Shown here piece after piece: positions 33,211-43,859 of a stretch of DNA of 64,000 nucleotides. The DNA lies in the NCBI GenBank assembly GCA_000827495.1, contig KN817535.1, positions 361,631 through 425,630 on the forward strand, in the 5' to 3' direction. The position numbers were made by a program, and so were the translations under genes. Within the stretch, counting starts at the first letter, position 1; every line of letters starts with the position of its first letter. Source of the DNA: Hypholoma sublateritium FD-334 SS-4 (lineage: Eukaryota; Basidiomycota; Agaricomycetes; Agaricales; Strophariaceae). The notes under the pieces were generated by a model. That model ran no database searches. It was not told the origin of the DNA and was given only the letters and a program-made list of their open reading frames with translations.

Positions 33211-34881
33211 ATGGAAGTCTACACACCGTCTGCTCCTATCTATGGCGTCAACAACGACGTTCTCCTGTGCATATTCACCCTCAATGCCAACATGTTCTTC
33301 GACAGGCAAGCTCTCCATACAGCGCGCGCCACATCGCAGGTCTGCCGACAATGGCGCGACTTGATGCTCGAGGCACCATTACTGTGGGCGAAGCTCATTG
33401 ACATGGACATCTGCGACAACGACGGGAAACTTGACTGGATCAATGAGATTATTCGAAGAAGCGGGACGGTTGCCCCACTGTGGATCAAAGCAGAGGTAAA
33501 TGGACGGTTTAGATGGCACAACGACGCCGATAATATCAAGCAGTTCTTCAAAGATCTCCTCGAAAATAATTGGTATCGGATTCAGAAGCTGGTTATACTC
33601 CATGACCCTCATTCCACGCCCAGGTTCAGTCTCACTTTCCCGATGCTGCGCTTTCCAGCACCACAGCTGGAAAACTTTACAATGAGGCGTACCAGTTTGT
33701 ATGGCTATTCTTATCGAAACATTGCTCCAATAAAATCCCTCTTTGCCAACCATGCACCTATGCTCCGCTCCTTGCACCTCGAAGGATTTACTCTTCATTA
33801 CCAGGCGCCATGGATTCATCAGCTTCATACCATGTTACTTGATGGTGCATACAGTGTCCGCGAAGCACTTACGGTACTCTCGGCCACAAATAGCCTACGA
33901 GAACTAAAAATCAATGAGATCACCTACGGCACCAATGCGACATCTCTCCCCTTTGCAGCTCTTCCACATCTGACGTATCTCGAGTTCAGTGGAGAACCTA
34001 CACATTATGCCACGCTGCTAAATCACATTACGATTCCCGCCGACTGTTCATTGATCATTCGGATGCGTTATCCCAGGGAGCAACCAAGACATGCACTGGA
34101 GAAAAAGCCGGAACAAGTTGCTTCTGTTCTCGCTATATTCGTCCGTCACGCCCGGGGTTATTTGGAATCGCACAAATTCGATACCTTTCACATCGATTGC
34201 AAGCCAGGCCTTTACCTCACATTGAAAATTGTAGGCAAGCTCCCGGTTGAATGCGTGATGAGCATATCAACCCCACTGCACGACGATCTGGTTCCGAGGT
34301 GCTTGCATATAATGTCCCGAATAGATCTCTCGAGCGTGACAACATTTCAACTCCGCACCGACGGCCCATTACTACCTCAATGTTTCCGGACATTTTTCAG
34401 GATGCTTCCATCTGTGCACACAATCCACGTTGACCCCGTTTCGCTTAATCATCTGTCGTTGCTCCAGAGTGCCATAAACATTACGAGGAAGCCATTCATC
34501 ATTTTCCCCCGCCTCAAAGTCATCCACTTTTCCATTTCAAATGACACACATGTTCTCAATGTCGACAAGGAATTCTTTCTGTCAAGGTTGGAAAATGGCC
34601 ATCCTATCGAAATTCTAGATATTTCAAATGGGCTGCCTTTCACATCGCCCCCGAATTTGGACGCAATTGAGGTGGTCGAGGGTCTGAAGGTACGGTATAA
34701 AATGCCACAGACGCGGGAGGTCTTTGAACACAAGTGCGGCGGCAGAGATCCAGCGAGAGAGTGTGACGGTAGGGAGCCAGCGAACCAGTGCAGTGTCGGT
34801 GACTCCCGTGGAAGGGAAGTGTGGGTAGAGTGTGGGAGTCTACAAGCGTACGAGCTATGGATAGAGGCTGGTAATCTGTAG
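33211..34881 (+). CDS. F-box protein with LRR-like C-terminal region (F-box gene 3), 556 aa
   Basis: A presumed SCF adaptor of a second subfamily shared with genes 4 and 5. The F-box is at about residues 10-68 (N-N-D-V-L-L-C-I-F-T-L-N-A-N-M-F, S-Q-V-C-R-Q-W-R-D-L-M-L, L-L-W-A-K-L-I-D-M-D). Following it are the F-P-A-P-Q-L-E-N, H-A-P-M-L-R-S-L, L-R-E-L-K-I-N and L-P-H-L-T-Y-L leucine-rich segments. Next come V-H-T-I-H-V-D, then G-L-K-V-R-Y-K and F-E-H-K-C-G-G. The tail beyond the usual family end (W-V-E-C-G-S-L-Q-A-Y-E-L-W-I) is shared only with gene 4. Gene 3 has a short internal repeat there, G-R-D-P-A then G-R-E-P-A, where gene 4 has one. The first ATG is used, in the AAGGATGG context shared with gene 4. 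Confidence 0.88.
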   Translation: MEVYTPSAPIYGVNNDVLLCIFTLNANMFFDRQALHTARATSQVCRQWRDLMLEAPLLWAKLIDMDICDNDGKLDWINEIIRRSGTVAPLWIKAEVNGRFRWHNDADNIKQFFKDLLENNWYRIQKLVILHDPHSTPRFSLTFPMLRFPAPQLENFTMRRTSLYGYSYRNIAPIKSLFANHAPMLRSLHLEGFTLHYQAPWIHQLHTMLLDGAYSVREALTVLSATNSLRELKINEITYGTNATSLPFAALPHLTYLEFSGEPTHYATLLNHITIPADCSLIIRMRYPREQPRHALEKKPEQVASVLAIFVRHARGYLESHKFDTFHIDCKPGLYLTLKIVGKLPVECVMSISTPLHDDLVPRCLHIMSRIDLSSVTTFQLRTDGPLLPQCFRTFFRMLPSVHTIHVDPVSLNHLSLLQSAINITRKPFIIFPRLKVIHFSISNDTHVLNVDKEFFLSRLENGHPIEILDISNGLPFTSPPNLDAIEVVEGLKVRYKMPQTREVFEHKCGGRDPARECDGREPANQCSVGDSRGREVWVECGSLQAYELWIEAGNL

Positions 34882-35260
34882 GATTTACAAAGGGAAGCGA
34901 ACGGTTTAGTAGGTGCATTTGGTGAAGGCGATAAAAATCAGCCTAGCGTGCGATAAAGATAACTTCTTCGATTCGTCGCACCGTTTCTGGGAGACAGTTG
35001 TTTCTAATAGGTGTAAGGAGACCGTCAGGAAGGATAAGAGCGTAACTAATTCACAGGATTCTAGTCGACAATTTTACGTGGGTTTATTCTACGAAAAGAG
35101 CCGCAGAGGCTTGAAAGGGGTGGTGGAGTGGCAAGCACTAGAAAGGCAGAAATTTTCAATGCCTACGCATCCCAGATACGAGACGTGGAAAACATATAAC
35201 ATAAATTCCACGGACCGTATCCTCACGTCCGGGCGCGGATGGATACACGCAGGGAAAGGC
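34882..35260 (+). repeat. 3' flank of F-box gene 3, matching the DNA right of the transposon
   Basis: GTTTAGTAGGTGCATT followed by ATCAGCCTAGCGTGCGATAA, CTAGTCGACAATTTTACGTG and CACGGACCGTAT recur in order at 54336-54630. This is the uninterrupted version of the site into which the transposon inserted after gene 4. Confidence 0.8.
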
Positions 35261-36837
35261 CCCATAACAACGTTGATATACAAGCACCCCGAGATGTATC
35301 GCCCCCACGCGATCGCCCAAGCACCCAGCCATCACGGCGCATCCATCGTATCTCCAACAGCGCCTGATCCGTGGCAGCGCTTGCGGAGCGCTGTGCAGGA
35401 CAGCCTCCAAGACGCCCATTGACAACATGTTGGGATACATTCATCCACTCCTGCGTAGATCGATTTCCGTAGGAATCTGCGTGGAAGATGGACCTCAGTA
35501 CCAGCACAGAAATCGAGACAAAAAAGCAGGAGAACATATGACTCGCCCACTGCGCGCCAAGCTCCACGTGCCATATCCCACCACCAGACGTCCGTACCTG
35601 CGTTGAATCATACCATACAAGACATGGCGAAAAGGCGGCGCTGCGCCCGCGGGAGCCACACAGCGCCGTCCTTCAGCACAGGACTGGTAGTCAACTATGC
35701 CCTCGCAGCCCCTGCCAACGTCGTAGCAGCCGTCTGCGGATAGAACAGCGAGAAACTGCACCAGACCGCACGCCGAGACATTGGGTGAAAGCGCAGATGG
35801 TGCGCACATATGCAGCACAAACACGCCGATGTGCAGAGTATATGCGCGACAGCCCACGCCGCTCACCACGAGGCACCGCAGCGAGGCGCGCTAAACATAG
35901 CATAGCGCCTGCGGCGAAAGAAGAATGCCCCGAACGACCCTCCGGAGCATGAATGAAGCAGCTGCGCGGATAGAAACAGGGATACACATGGCATGAATGA
36001 TGACGTAGCCATGCGCGCGAAGCCTGGGCGCCGGTAGGCGGATATATGACGCCGCGCGTGGGGGCTCGACGGGAGAATCTGCAGGCGTAATATGTCAGCG
36101 ACCGGCGAAAATAAATGATGAGGGGGAAGAGACAGAATATTGGACGACGGAGTGGTCCTACGCACCGCGGACCGCGTTAAGTCCCGCGAGACACCGAAGT
36201 GGGCGTCCCAAAGCTGGAACCAAGGACCTCGCGAAGCGGATCCGCAGCATGTACAGTGCAGCGCCATTGTACAGGTCTATCAATCCTCCGCGAGCACGCA
36301 TAAGTGTCAGTACACAAGCATCAAGTACTTGCGCGGTTGACTGAACAGTATTAGGGCACTGCGCTCTGGGTGTGATGCGCTCGCGGGTGGGCAGAGGAAG
36401 AGCGGTGGAGGTGCGACCGTATTATGACGCACCAAACACGGTATATTGAGTATTTCCATCCATGAGCGTGACGGCGCAACGTGGGGAATAGGGGCGCAGC
36501 AAACGGACGGACAGGAGATAGCCCCCGAAAATACCTGAAGCATGAAGTATTCTAGACATTAGTAGAGACGGGCGCGATGCAGTCGAATCTACGATCGCAG
36601 AAAAGGTGAGATGCGTAAAGCGGAGCAGGGCGGCGACGTACCATAGGCTCGATATGCATCAGAACCCTAAGACCATATCCTCCTGTGTGAAAGTGAGAGA
36701 AAGAATGAGCATCATGACGGGCGGGGAATGTCGAACAGACAGGAGGGCTGTACATGGCACTAGATTAGTCTCGGGCCGCATACAACATGGATGTCAGACT
36801 CACGGACAGCGAATAGGAAGTGGGACGCCGGCGATGG
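35261..36837. other. intergenic DNA between the two duplicated units
   Basis: 35.3-36.4 kb has no counterpart after gene 4 and shows no recognisable gene. 36530-36830 is a repeat of 54680-54980. It shares TACCTGAAGCATGAAGTATT, GCGGCGACGTACC and GATCCTCCTGTGTGAAAG-like blocks. On the minus strand that repeat carries splice-like AG and GTACGTC signals at matching positions in both copies, so a decayed multi-exon gene is possible. Confidence 0.4.
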
Positions 36838-37198
36838 GAACAAGGTCTGCGGAGAAGTGGGTATCCTGAAAGGCCGGGGCTGCGAGAAGATTCAATTGTA
36901 GAGACGAATAAATGGATATACATAATGGACACGCACCACAACATCGAAGAATGCGCACATCTCAGCGCATTGACAACTCATCGGATGGGCGATGGGGGCG
37001 CAGAAGGTTTGCCATGGGCCATCGCACAACGGGATAGGCGCTGCGGCTCCGCATCGCAGAACCAGTAAAGAAATTCTGCCTGATCGATTGATCAGCCGCG
37101 GAAGTGGGTCATCCTGCACAGCGGTGAGAAGGGGGGGTCACTGATACGGAATGAGCGACTACTATCGCGGAAGGGCGGGAAGTACTTCTCCAGGCACA

Positions 37199-37296
37199 CC
37201 GCCGTGTACAACAGTGGCATTAGTCCACGAGAGGAGGCATCCAGCATGTGCCAGATGCACTCGCTCCTGCGCGGGCATTTTTTGCTGGGACGGCGG
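37199..37296 (+). repeat. inverted-repeat module, copy J
   Basis: Arms CCGCCGT and ACGGCGG pair. The middle (GGCATCCAGCATGTGCCAG) is close to copy I, as expected from the segmental duplication. Confidence 0.6.
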
Positions 37297-39416
37297 GGAG
37301 CGGGGGCAGCAGCGGCGGGGGCAGGATGAAGGAGCGGGGAAGATGAATCAGCAGTAGAGACGCACCAGATCCCCCAGCGACATGACTCGTACGCAAGAGC
37401 CCAGCAGTCGGTGAAGAAGAGTGGCGAGCGGCGAGTGACTCTGCAGCAGTGTCAGACCGAGAGTAGGGAATGATACACATACATTTGAGAGGTCCATCAC
37501 GTCGCCTGCGCGAGAAATTCAAAGGCAAGGATCGATACGGCGATCCTCGAAGGGGAATGATACGCGCACATTCCAGATGCGTATTGTGGCTCCTGGGCGA
37601 GAAATGCACGGGAAATGTGCCATAGAGCAGTCCTGCACGTAGCAGCCGCACATCATGCGTGGGGGGCAGGAGGGAAGTAGAGCGACGATGACAGCCAGCA
37701 ATCCCGGGCTACTACCACGCATGGACCACCACGTGCTCCGCATCGGCCCATCAGTAGGCGCTGGGTCAACGCTGGGTCGTTTACGCTTCGTTAAATTGGA
37801 AAAGCCCTTATTTGTTTGTAATTAAAACGGAAGGCCATTGACGTGAGCCGATTGTAGAAACATGTTGATTGACATGTCGCTGTGGCGTTATATAAGTAGA
37901 TGTATTTTCACTACGGCGAAATTCAACACAGGTGAAATGAATTCAATAACGCAAAACCAGTGTCAATGTCTTCGGAAGCACGCCCATATAAATTTCTCAC
38001 TAAAAAAAGAGGACTATCAGCCTATTCACGGATAACGGGCCTCGCGGAACTTGTCCAACCTCACCGGGTACTGATTTATTGATCAGAAAGGGGTACATTC
38101 TCTCCACACAAAAAGACTCGATGAGAAAGTCTCATTAGTAGAATTGCGAACACGCGCCGAGACAGACCCGCAGAAGCATAAAGGAGCTCATCCACAGCCT
38201 GTAGCTAGCTTTTCAATCTTTGGCATTGTGTACAGTCTAAGGGGCGCGAACGAGAGGGTGCACGGATGGAGTCATGATATATTCATATTCAAAGGAGAAA
38301 CGGGCGACGGTGCAAGAGCACGGCAGAAGCACATGAACGGTATATGCGCCGGCCCCGCTACCAACGGCGAGAACACTGCATGCTGATTATACTTTACGAA
38401 GTGAAGGGCGTGATCGCCGGGCGCCCCGTGTGCGCTGCACGCCAGCGAGCCTCGACCAAAATCCACTCCTCACTCGGTTAAGTGTACACCGCCACAAAGC
38501 GAGCAGTAACTTCGAGTGCATGCGGACACAGATACCTAGCCACATCCACCGCCTCTTTACTTCCTTGTACACAAAGTACCTTGAATGCGAAATATTAACA
38601 GCATACATGTCCGGGCGCAGGATACATATCGCCTCGGCGGAGAGTACGCGTGCAGGGAGGAGTGTGGAGCGGAAATAATCGGATAGTGCGCCCACGAGTT
38701 TCGTGCGAACGGGCGCCAGGGAGTGGGTGGAGTGATAACTGCAAAACGAGAAGGATTGGTCGTATAGCAGGACAGCGGGAAGTACGCCATATGTGCAATA
38801 CACATCCACAAGGGGCCGCGGAGCACACAGTGTCGTTTTTCCAGCTTAAATCACGCGAATATCCTTGCATGCCAGTGGGCGTCTATGTACATATACCTGT
38901 GCCATGTTTATAACCTTCTTGATTTCGGCGCTACAAAATAAGCGTGCGGCCATGTAGGAGCAGTCTTTCAGGTTTTGTTCAACACACTCGCAACATGATC
39001 TCCAGCGGTCTCAGTCTCCGTAGAAGGAGGCACACGCGGACATTATGGGGCATCGATGAAACGGAGAGAGGGCGTGACGGCACTTCACGCCGATAAATTG
39101 GACGAAGAAGGTATGGATAGGCTTAAAATCTTCCTGTGTAGAGGCGAGAGCGGAAACGTACTTATGCCGTCTGGCGACAGTGGGAGCGGTAAGAAGCCAG
39201 GAAGAACGATGTTTATACGGCTCAAATTCAACAAATGGCGCGATTCAGCCGCAACAGTCCAAATTCCAGAGCGATCAGTGAAGAAGAGGATCAAGCGCCG
39301 GCTTGTGGTATTCACGTGACCGTGTTGGAAGGTAAGGTTGGCACGACCAAACCACGAGCTGGTCGAGTCATTGACCGATCTACTCGCCATCTTCGACGCT
39401 GACCGCCATATCAAGG

Positions 39417-41045
39417 ATGGAAGTCTACACACCATCTGCTCCTATCTATGGCGTCAACAATGACGTCCTCCTGTTCATATTCACGCTCAATGCCGACATG
39501 TTCTTCGACAGCCAAGCTCTCCATACAGCGCGCGCTACATCGCAGGTCTGCCGACAATGGCGCGACTTGATGCTCGAGGCACCATTACTGTGGTCGAAGC
39601 TCATTGATATGGACATTTGCAATAACGACGGGAAGCTTGGCTGGATTACCGAGATTATTCGAAGAAGCGGGACGGTTGCCCCACTGTGGATCAAAGCAGA
39701 GGTAAATGGACGGTCTAGATGGCGCAGCGACACCGATAATATCAAGCAGTTCTTCATGGATCTCCTCAGCAATAATTGGTATCGGATTCAGAAGCTGGTT
39801 GTATTCCAAGACCGTTATTCTGGGCTCTGGTTCAATCTCACTTTCCCAATGCTGTGCTTTCCAGCGCCACAGCTGGAAAGGTTTACCATATTGCGTACCG
39901 ATGGCTACTCTTACAAAAGGAGTCCTGCAACCGAATCCATCTTTTCCACCCATGCACCTATGCTCCGCACCTTTCGTCTTCCGGGCTATGCTGTTCACCA
40001 GGAGCCATGGATTCGACATCTTCATACCATGTTACTTGACAGCGCATACGGTATCCGTGAAGCACTTACGGTACTCTCGGCCATGAATTGCCTTCAAGAA
40101 CTAGAAATCAACAACATCACCTACGGCGACATAGCGACATCTCTCCCTATTGCAGCTCTTCCACATCTCAAGTATCTCAAGTTCGATGGCGAGCCTACAC
40201 AAAACTATGCCATGCTTCTAGATCACATGACGATTCCCGTTGGTTGCTCATTGGATTTTCGGGTGTCTTATCCCCACGACCATCCGAGAAATGCGGAGAG
40301 AATGTTAAAAATTGAGCGGGTTTTCGAGGTATTTATCCGTCGCGCCGAGGGCTATTTGGAATCACACAAATTTGATACCTTTCACCTCGATTACAAGCCA
40401 CATGATCGCCTCACGTTGAAACTTGGAGGCAAGCCGCCGGTTGAATGTATGCTGAGCATATCAATCCCACTGCACCAAGATCTGGTTCCGATGTCCTTGA
40501 GGAGAATAAATTACGCAGATCTTGCGAACATCACAACATTCCAACTCCACACCGAGGGCGCGTTACCTCGATCTTTCCGGTTATTTTTCCAGGAGTTTCC
40601 ATCCGTGCACACAATCCATACTGACGATCTCTCGTTTCATCATCTGTCAACCTTCCAGCGTTCTATAAACGCTACGAGGAAGTCATTCGCCACATTTCCC
40701 CGACTCAAAGTCATCCGTGTTTCCATTTCAGATGACACACGTGTTTTCAATCTCGACAAGGAATTCTTTCTGTCAAGGTTCGAAAATGGCCATCCTATCG
40801 AAATGCTAGATATTTCAAATGGGCTGCCTTTCACATCTCCACCAGATTTGGACGCAATTGAAGCGGTCAAGGGTTTGAAGGTACGGTATAAACTTCCCCA
40901 GACGCAGGAGGTCTTTGAACACACGTGCGGCGGCAGGGATCCAGCGAACCAGTGTGGTGTCAGTGACTCCGGTGGACGGGAAGTGTGGGTAGAGTGTGGG
41001 AGTCTACAAGTGTACGAGCTATGGATAGAGGCTGGTAATCTGTAG
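39417..41045 (+). CDS. F-box protein with LRR-like C-terminal region (F-box gene 4), 542 aa
   Basis: The tandem sister of gene 3: the two are nearly identical over the first 100 residues and diverge more in the middle. The F-box is at about residues 10-68 (N-N-D-V-L-L-F-I-F-T-L-N-A-D-M-F, S-Q-V-C-R-Q-W-R). Leucine-rich segments and the V-H-T-I-H-T-D, G-L-K-V-R-Y-K and F-E-H-T-C-G-G signatures are all present, and no stop or frameshift is seen. The presumed role is an SCF ubiquitin-ligase adaptor. The sequence divergence of the central ligand region against a conserved F-box fits diversifying target recognition, but this is inference. The transposon inserted 38 bases after its stop codon, inside the likely 3' untranslated region, so transcript ending may be altered. 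Confidence 0.88.
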   Translation: MEVYTPSAPIYGVNNDVLLFIFTLNADMFFDSQALHTARATSQVCRQWRDLMLEAPLLWSKLIDMDICNNDGKLGWITEIIRRSGTVAPLWIKAEVNGRSRWRSDTDNIKQFFMDLLSNNWYRIQKLVVFQDRYSGLWFNLTFPMLCFPAPQLERFTILRTDGYSYKRSPATESIFSTHAPMLRTFRLPGYAVHQEPWIRHLHTMLLDSAYGIREALTVLSAMNCLQELEINNITYGDIATSLPIAALPHLKYLKFDGEPTQNYAMLLDHMTIPVGCSLDFRVSYPHDHPRNAERMLKIERVFEVFIRRAEGYLESHKFDTFHLDYKPHDRLTLKLGGKPPVECMLSISIPLHQDLVPMSLRRINYADLANITTFQLHTEGALPRSFRLFFQEFPSVHTIHTDDLSFHHLSTFQRSINATRKSFATFPRLKVIRVSISDDTRVFNLDKEFFLSRFENGHPIEMLDISNGLPFTSPPDLDAIEAVKGLKVRYKLPQTQEVFEHTCGGRDPANQCGVSDSGGREVWVECGSLQVYELWIEAGNL

Positions 41046-41080
41046 GATTTACGAAGGGGAGCGAACGGTTTAGTAGGTGC

Positions 41081-41083
41081 ATT
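41081..41083 (+). other. candidate target-site duplication (left)
   Basis: ATT immediately precedes the left terminal repeat and ATT immediately follows the right one (54333-54335). A 3-bp duplication is typical of CACTA elements. Confidence 0.6.
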
Positions 41084-41095
41084 CACTGCGTTTTG
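41084..41095 (+). repeat. left terminal inverted repeat
   Basis: CACTGCGTTTTG; identical to the reverse complement of 54321-54332. The identity stops after 12 bases. Confidence 0.85.
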
Positions 41096-41169
41096 ATCAA
41101 GCTGTCGAGGGGGTGGATTGTATGTAGATTGTGCTACTTTCGTGGGAGGATCCAGGGAGTGGATCCTCC

Positions 41170-41380
41170 GACAATCGACCCCATGGTTTCTGATATATTT
41201 AGCCTGTTTCTAAGCAATCCTGTACCTCTGGATTTACCAGCAATCCCAACAATCACTACGTGAAATCTGATGTTTCTGAAGGATCACATGCGTGACACTC
41301 CAACGATCCCAACAATCCAAATCCCAGATCTTTGGTCCATCCACCTCATGATTGCAGCGATTTTCGGACAATCGAAGGAC
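41170..41380 (+). repeat. left subterminal repeats
   Basis: GCAATCCCAACAATC (near 41240) and GATCCCAACAATCC (near 41300), with further CAATC words (41173, 41371). The reverse complement, TTGTTGGGATTGTTGGGA, is near 54258-54276. Such arrays bind the transposase or its helper in CACTA elements. Confidence 0.6.
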
Positions 41381-41834
41381 ATGATATATTGGATGGGCAG
41401 ACTATCATGGGGCATGATAGCCTTGTGATAGTACATGCAGGATATTTGAAATATTCGGCATACCGCCAATTGCGGTCCGCCTGCACTGGGGTCATTCTGG
41501 GCTGTACGGAATCGCACAAATCATTTTTATTACTGTAGATATATGGTATATACATTGTACACCAGTATTCTAGTAGTCAATGAGGGCCACGGAATAGGTT
41601 CACCGACTTGAAACCAAGAAATCGTGGACTCACAAACGGTAACAAAGCTCCTATACCCAGCATTGTATAACCATGCTGACCTCCCATCCCACTAATTGCA
41701 CGTCTTGCTTAGCCTCGTAATACACGTGTTTCAGGCCGCAATTGACTGATAGACACAGTACGGTACCTAGATAGAAGCAATGCATATATCAGTATGCCGC
41801 CATCCCATATCGCCCGCCCACTTTACCTTGGACA

Positions 41835-43809
41835 ATGGCCAGTCAACCCCCCATGCCTCCCACCCCTCCTCTCCTCTCCTCGCAGCCTGGTCATGCACCA
41901 CCAGCTCCTTACCAGCCACCGTCTGGGGGACATCAACCTGGAGCTGGTCATTATTCTTCCCATCCGAATCCTGGAAGCCATGCACACAGCTACCCAGCCT
42001 TTCCATCAGCATTAACAATGTCACAGGCTCCTGTAAGATCGCAAAACCCTTCAACTGGACCATCGACTGACACTGCTATTGTAGAGCGCACCTTTTCCCT
42101 TGCCTCCTAACCGAGATGGTACCACCTATATGAATCAGCCCACCGTTAGTCTTCCAGTCATCGCAATACAATTCAGCTTACCGACAGCAACAACAGAACA
42201 GGCCTCACATGTACCAATACAACCAACCTCTTGTCAGTTTTTCTACTATAGCAAAATTAATTGGCCACTAACCTATGCATTCAAGCCGTATCCGACACCT
42301 CCAGGGACCCAGGCCCCCATGCAAGACATGTCCGTCAATCAGCAGCATTTACAAGACAACATCGACCACCTGCAAGCTCGCCTCGAAGCCCAGGAAACGG
42401 CTAATCAAATTCAACAAGCTCGTCTCGAAGCACAGGAAGCCACATTCAGGATGCAACAAGAACGAATCGAGTCTGCTACCCTGGCTCAGCAAGAGCGATT
42501 GATCCAACAGGACAAGATGATCAAAGACTTACAGGTTAATCAGTATCAGAAGGCCGCGAAAGAGAGCAAAGGACCAACTAAACCTGCTGTTAGCGTAAGT
42601 TGAATGTTCAGACAAAATACTTTGTGGCTTACTGCTTTATAGGCATTCATTCATAAGATCATGTTGCGCCTTCTCGGTGTTACCCTCCTCAGAAGAGGGA
42701 AGTTGCCTTCGTTACCCCGTCCTCTTGATGCTGGCGAACCCTCTAGGAAAGCCCAAGATGGAACTGACCTCCACAATCCGGACTGGACAGTTGGTCTTCT
42801 TGCACCCACCAGCCGTGCTTTCATTGAGATGGCCGCTGCACTGGCACTGCAGCAGGAACAGGTATAACTTATTTTGATCAATTGAAATGATGACTCATTT
42901 TATTTGTAGGCGACACCCACCTGTTCACTTCCTGCCGAGGAACTCAACCTCAAGACATTTCAAGTGGCAGCTAAACAATACTTCACTCAGTTACGCAAAT
43001 CATACAAAGCTCAAAACTCACCAGGTACTCGTCGGAAGCAGGACATACATCGCATGCAAAGCCGAAGACGCAGCCGCAAGTCCCAGGTGAGATATTCTTT
43101 TCTGTTAATGTATACTGTAGTGACCACCCCACCCGTACAGAAAGCTGATATGTGCCGTGCTGCGATCCCAACCATTATCGAGAAACATGGCAAAGAGAAC
43201 GTTGTCGGCATTGAGAATATATTTGAAACCGACAATATGACATCGGAATACTCACAGGAAGAAGGCGGTCTATTGTCCGAGAGGTCTTGGGCAGCACACA
43301 AGGCTAAATTCGTCAAAGGCAATATACGAGCATTTGAACAACGTCGGAAAATGTGGAAAAGCAGTGATGTACATACCTCAATCTCTCCCGTTGTTCATCA
43401 ATTAATCTCTTCGTAGCATCGCCGTCTCCAAATGTACGCTTTCTCGATTGGACGGGAAATTGCACTCCCTGAAAATGGCAAAAACCGGGAACTTGCCCAA
43501 ATTCCTCGATTCCCCTGTGACAACCGCAATGTTAACGACGAACCACCCAAAGCAAGACGTCTGTATGGCAAACCAGTCTATGAAAAGTGCGTTTCCCAGT
43601 CATGGCTAGCGAGGACTCGCAGCCCAATGGTGCTGGAAGCAATGCCGCCTTCCTTTACTGTGTTCAACATTGCGATTCCGGACAACCTGTTCCGCTCTCG
43701 TGACCTTCAGTATCTTCAAGAACACAATGAGTTGGAGCAAGAGCTGAAAGCCCAGGCAGACCATGATGCAGAGTATGCAGCAGATGACGAAGGTGAACCC
43801 GAAGCTTAG
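41835..43809 (+). CDS. transposon-borne gene B: Pro/Gln-rich coiled-coil protein, 542 aa, unknown function
   Basis: My splice model has eight exons: 41835-42032, 42085-42144, 42188-42232, 42286-42594, 42643-42861, 42910-43086, 43141-43368 and 43417-43809. Every intron is 43-54 nt with GT-AG ends and the frame is kept throughout. The 43-nt and 53-nt introns at 42145 and 42233 are the least certain, because the frame is also open without removing them. The N-terminus is rich in P, Q, S, G and Y. Residues about 118-178 form a Q/E-rich coiled coil (repeats of A-R-L-E-A-Q-E). The middle is basic (R-R-R-S-R-K) and the C-terminus acidic. Proline-rich coiled-coil proteins of this kind often sit beside such transposases in Agaricomycetes, but none is characterised as far as I know. 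A DNA-binding or helper role like TnpA is conceivable. Confidence 0.65.
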
Positions 43810-43859
43810 AAAGTACAACCCATTGAATACTTTACAATTCATTAGATGCGAACAAAAGA

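Larger units (their letters stand above)
30835..34960 (+). repeat. segmental tandem duplication, copy 1 (contains F-box gene 3)
   Basis: This segment aligns in order with 36838-41083: the GAGAAGTGGGTATCCTGA-like start, the TGATCAGCCGCGG block, the inverted-repeat module, the anchor, the CCAACCTC block near 32043/38058, the GCATAAAG block near 32202/38175, the immediate upstream region, and the gene. The offset grows from about 6.0 to 6.2 kb, so several indels separate the copies. Confidence 0.8.
36838..41083 (+). repeat. segmental tandem duplication, copy 2 (contains F-box gene 4)
   Basis: Aligned with 30835-34921 as described for copy 1. Its right end is interrupted by the transposon at 41084; the continuation of its 3' flank is at 54333 onward. 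Confidence 0.8.

Noticed and set aside
43087..43140. Reading gene B through the 54-nt stretch as coding
   Set aside because: It is in frame and stop-free, but has GTGAGA and ACAG ends at fungal intron length and encodes an out-of-place hydrophobic patch, so I treat it as an intron; transcript data could change this.
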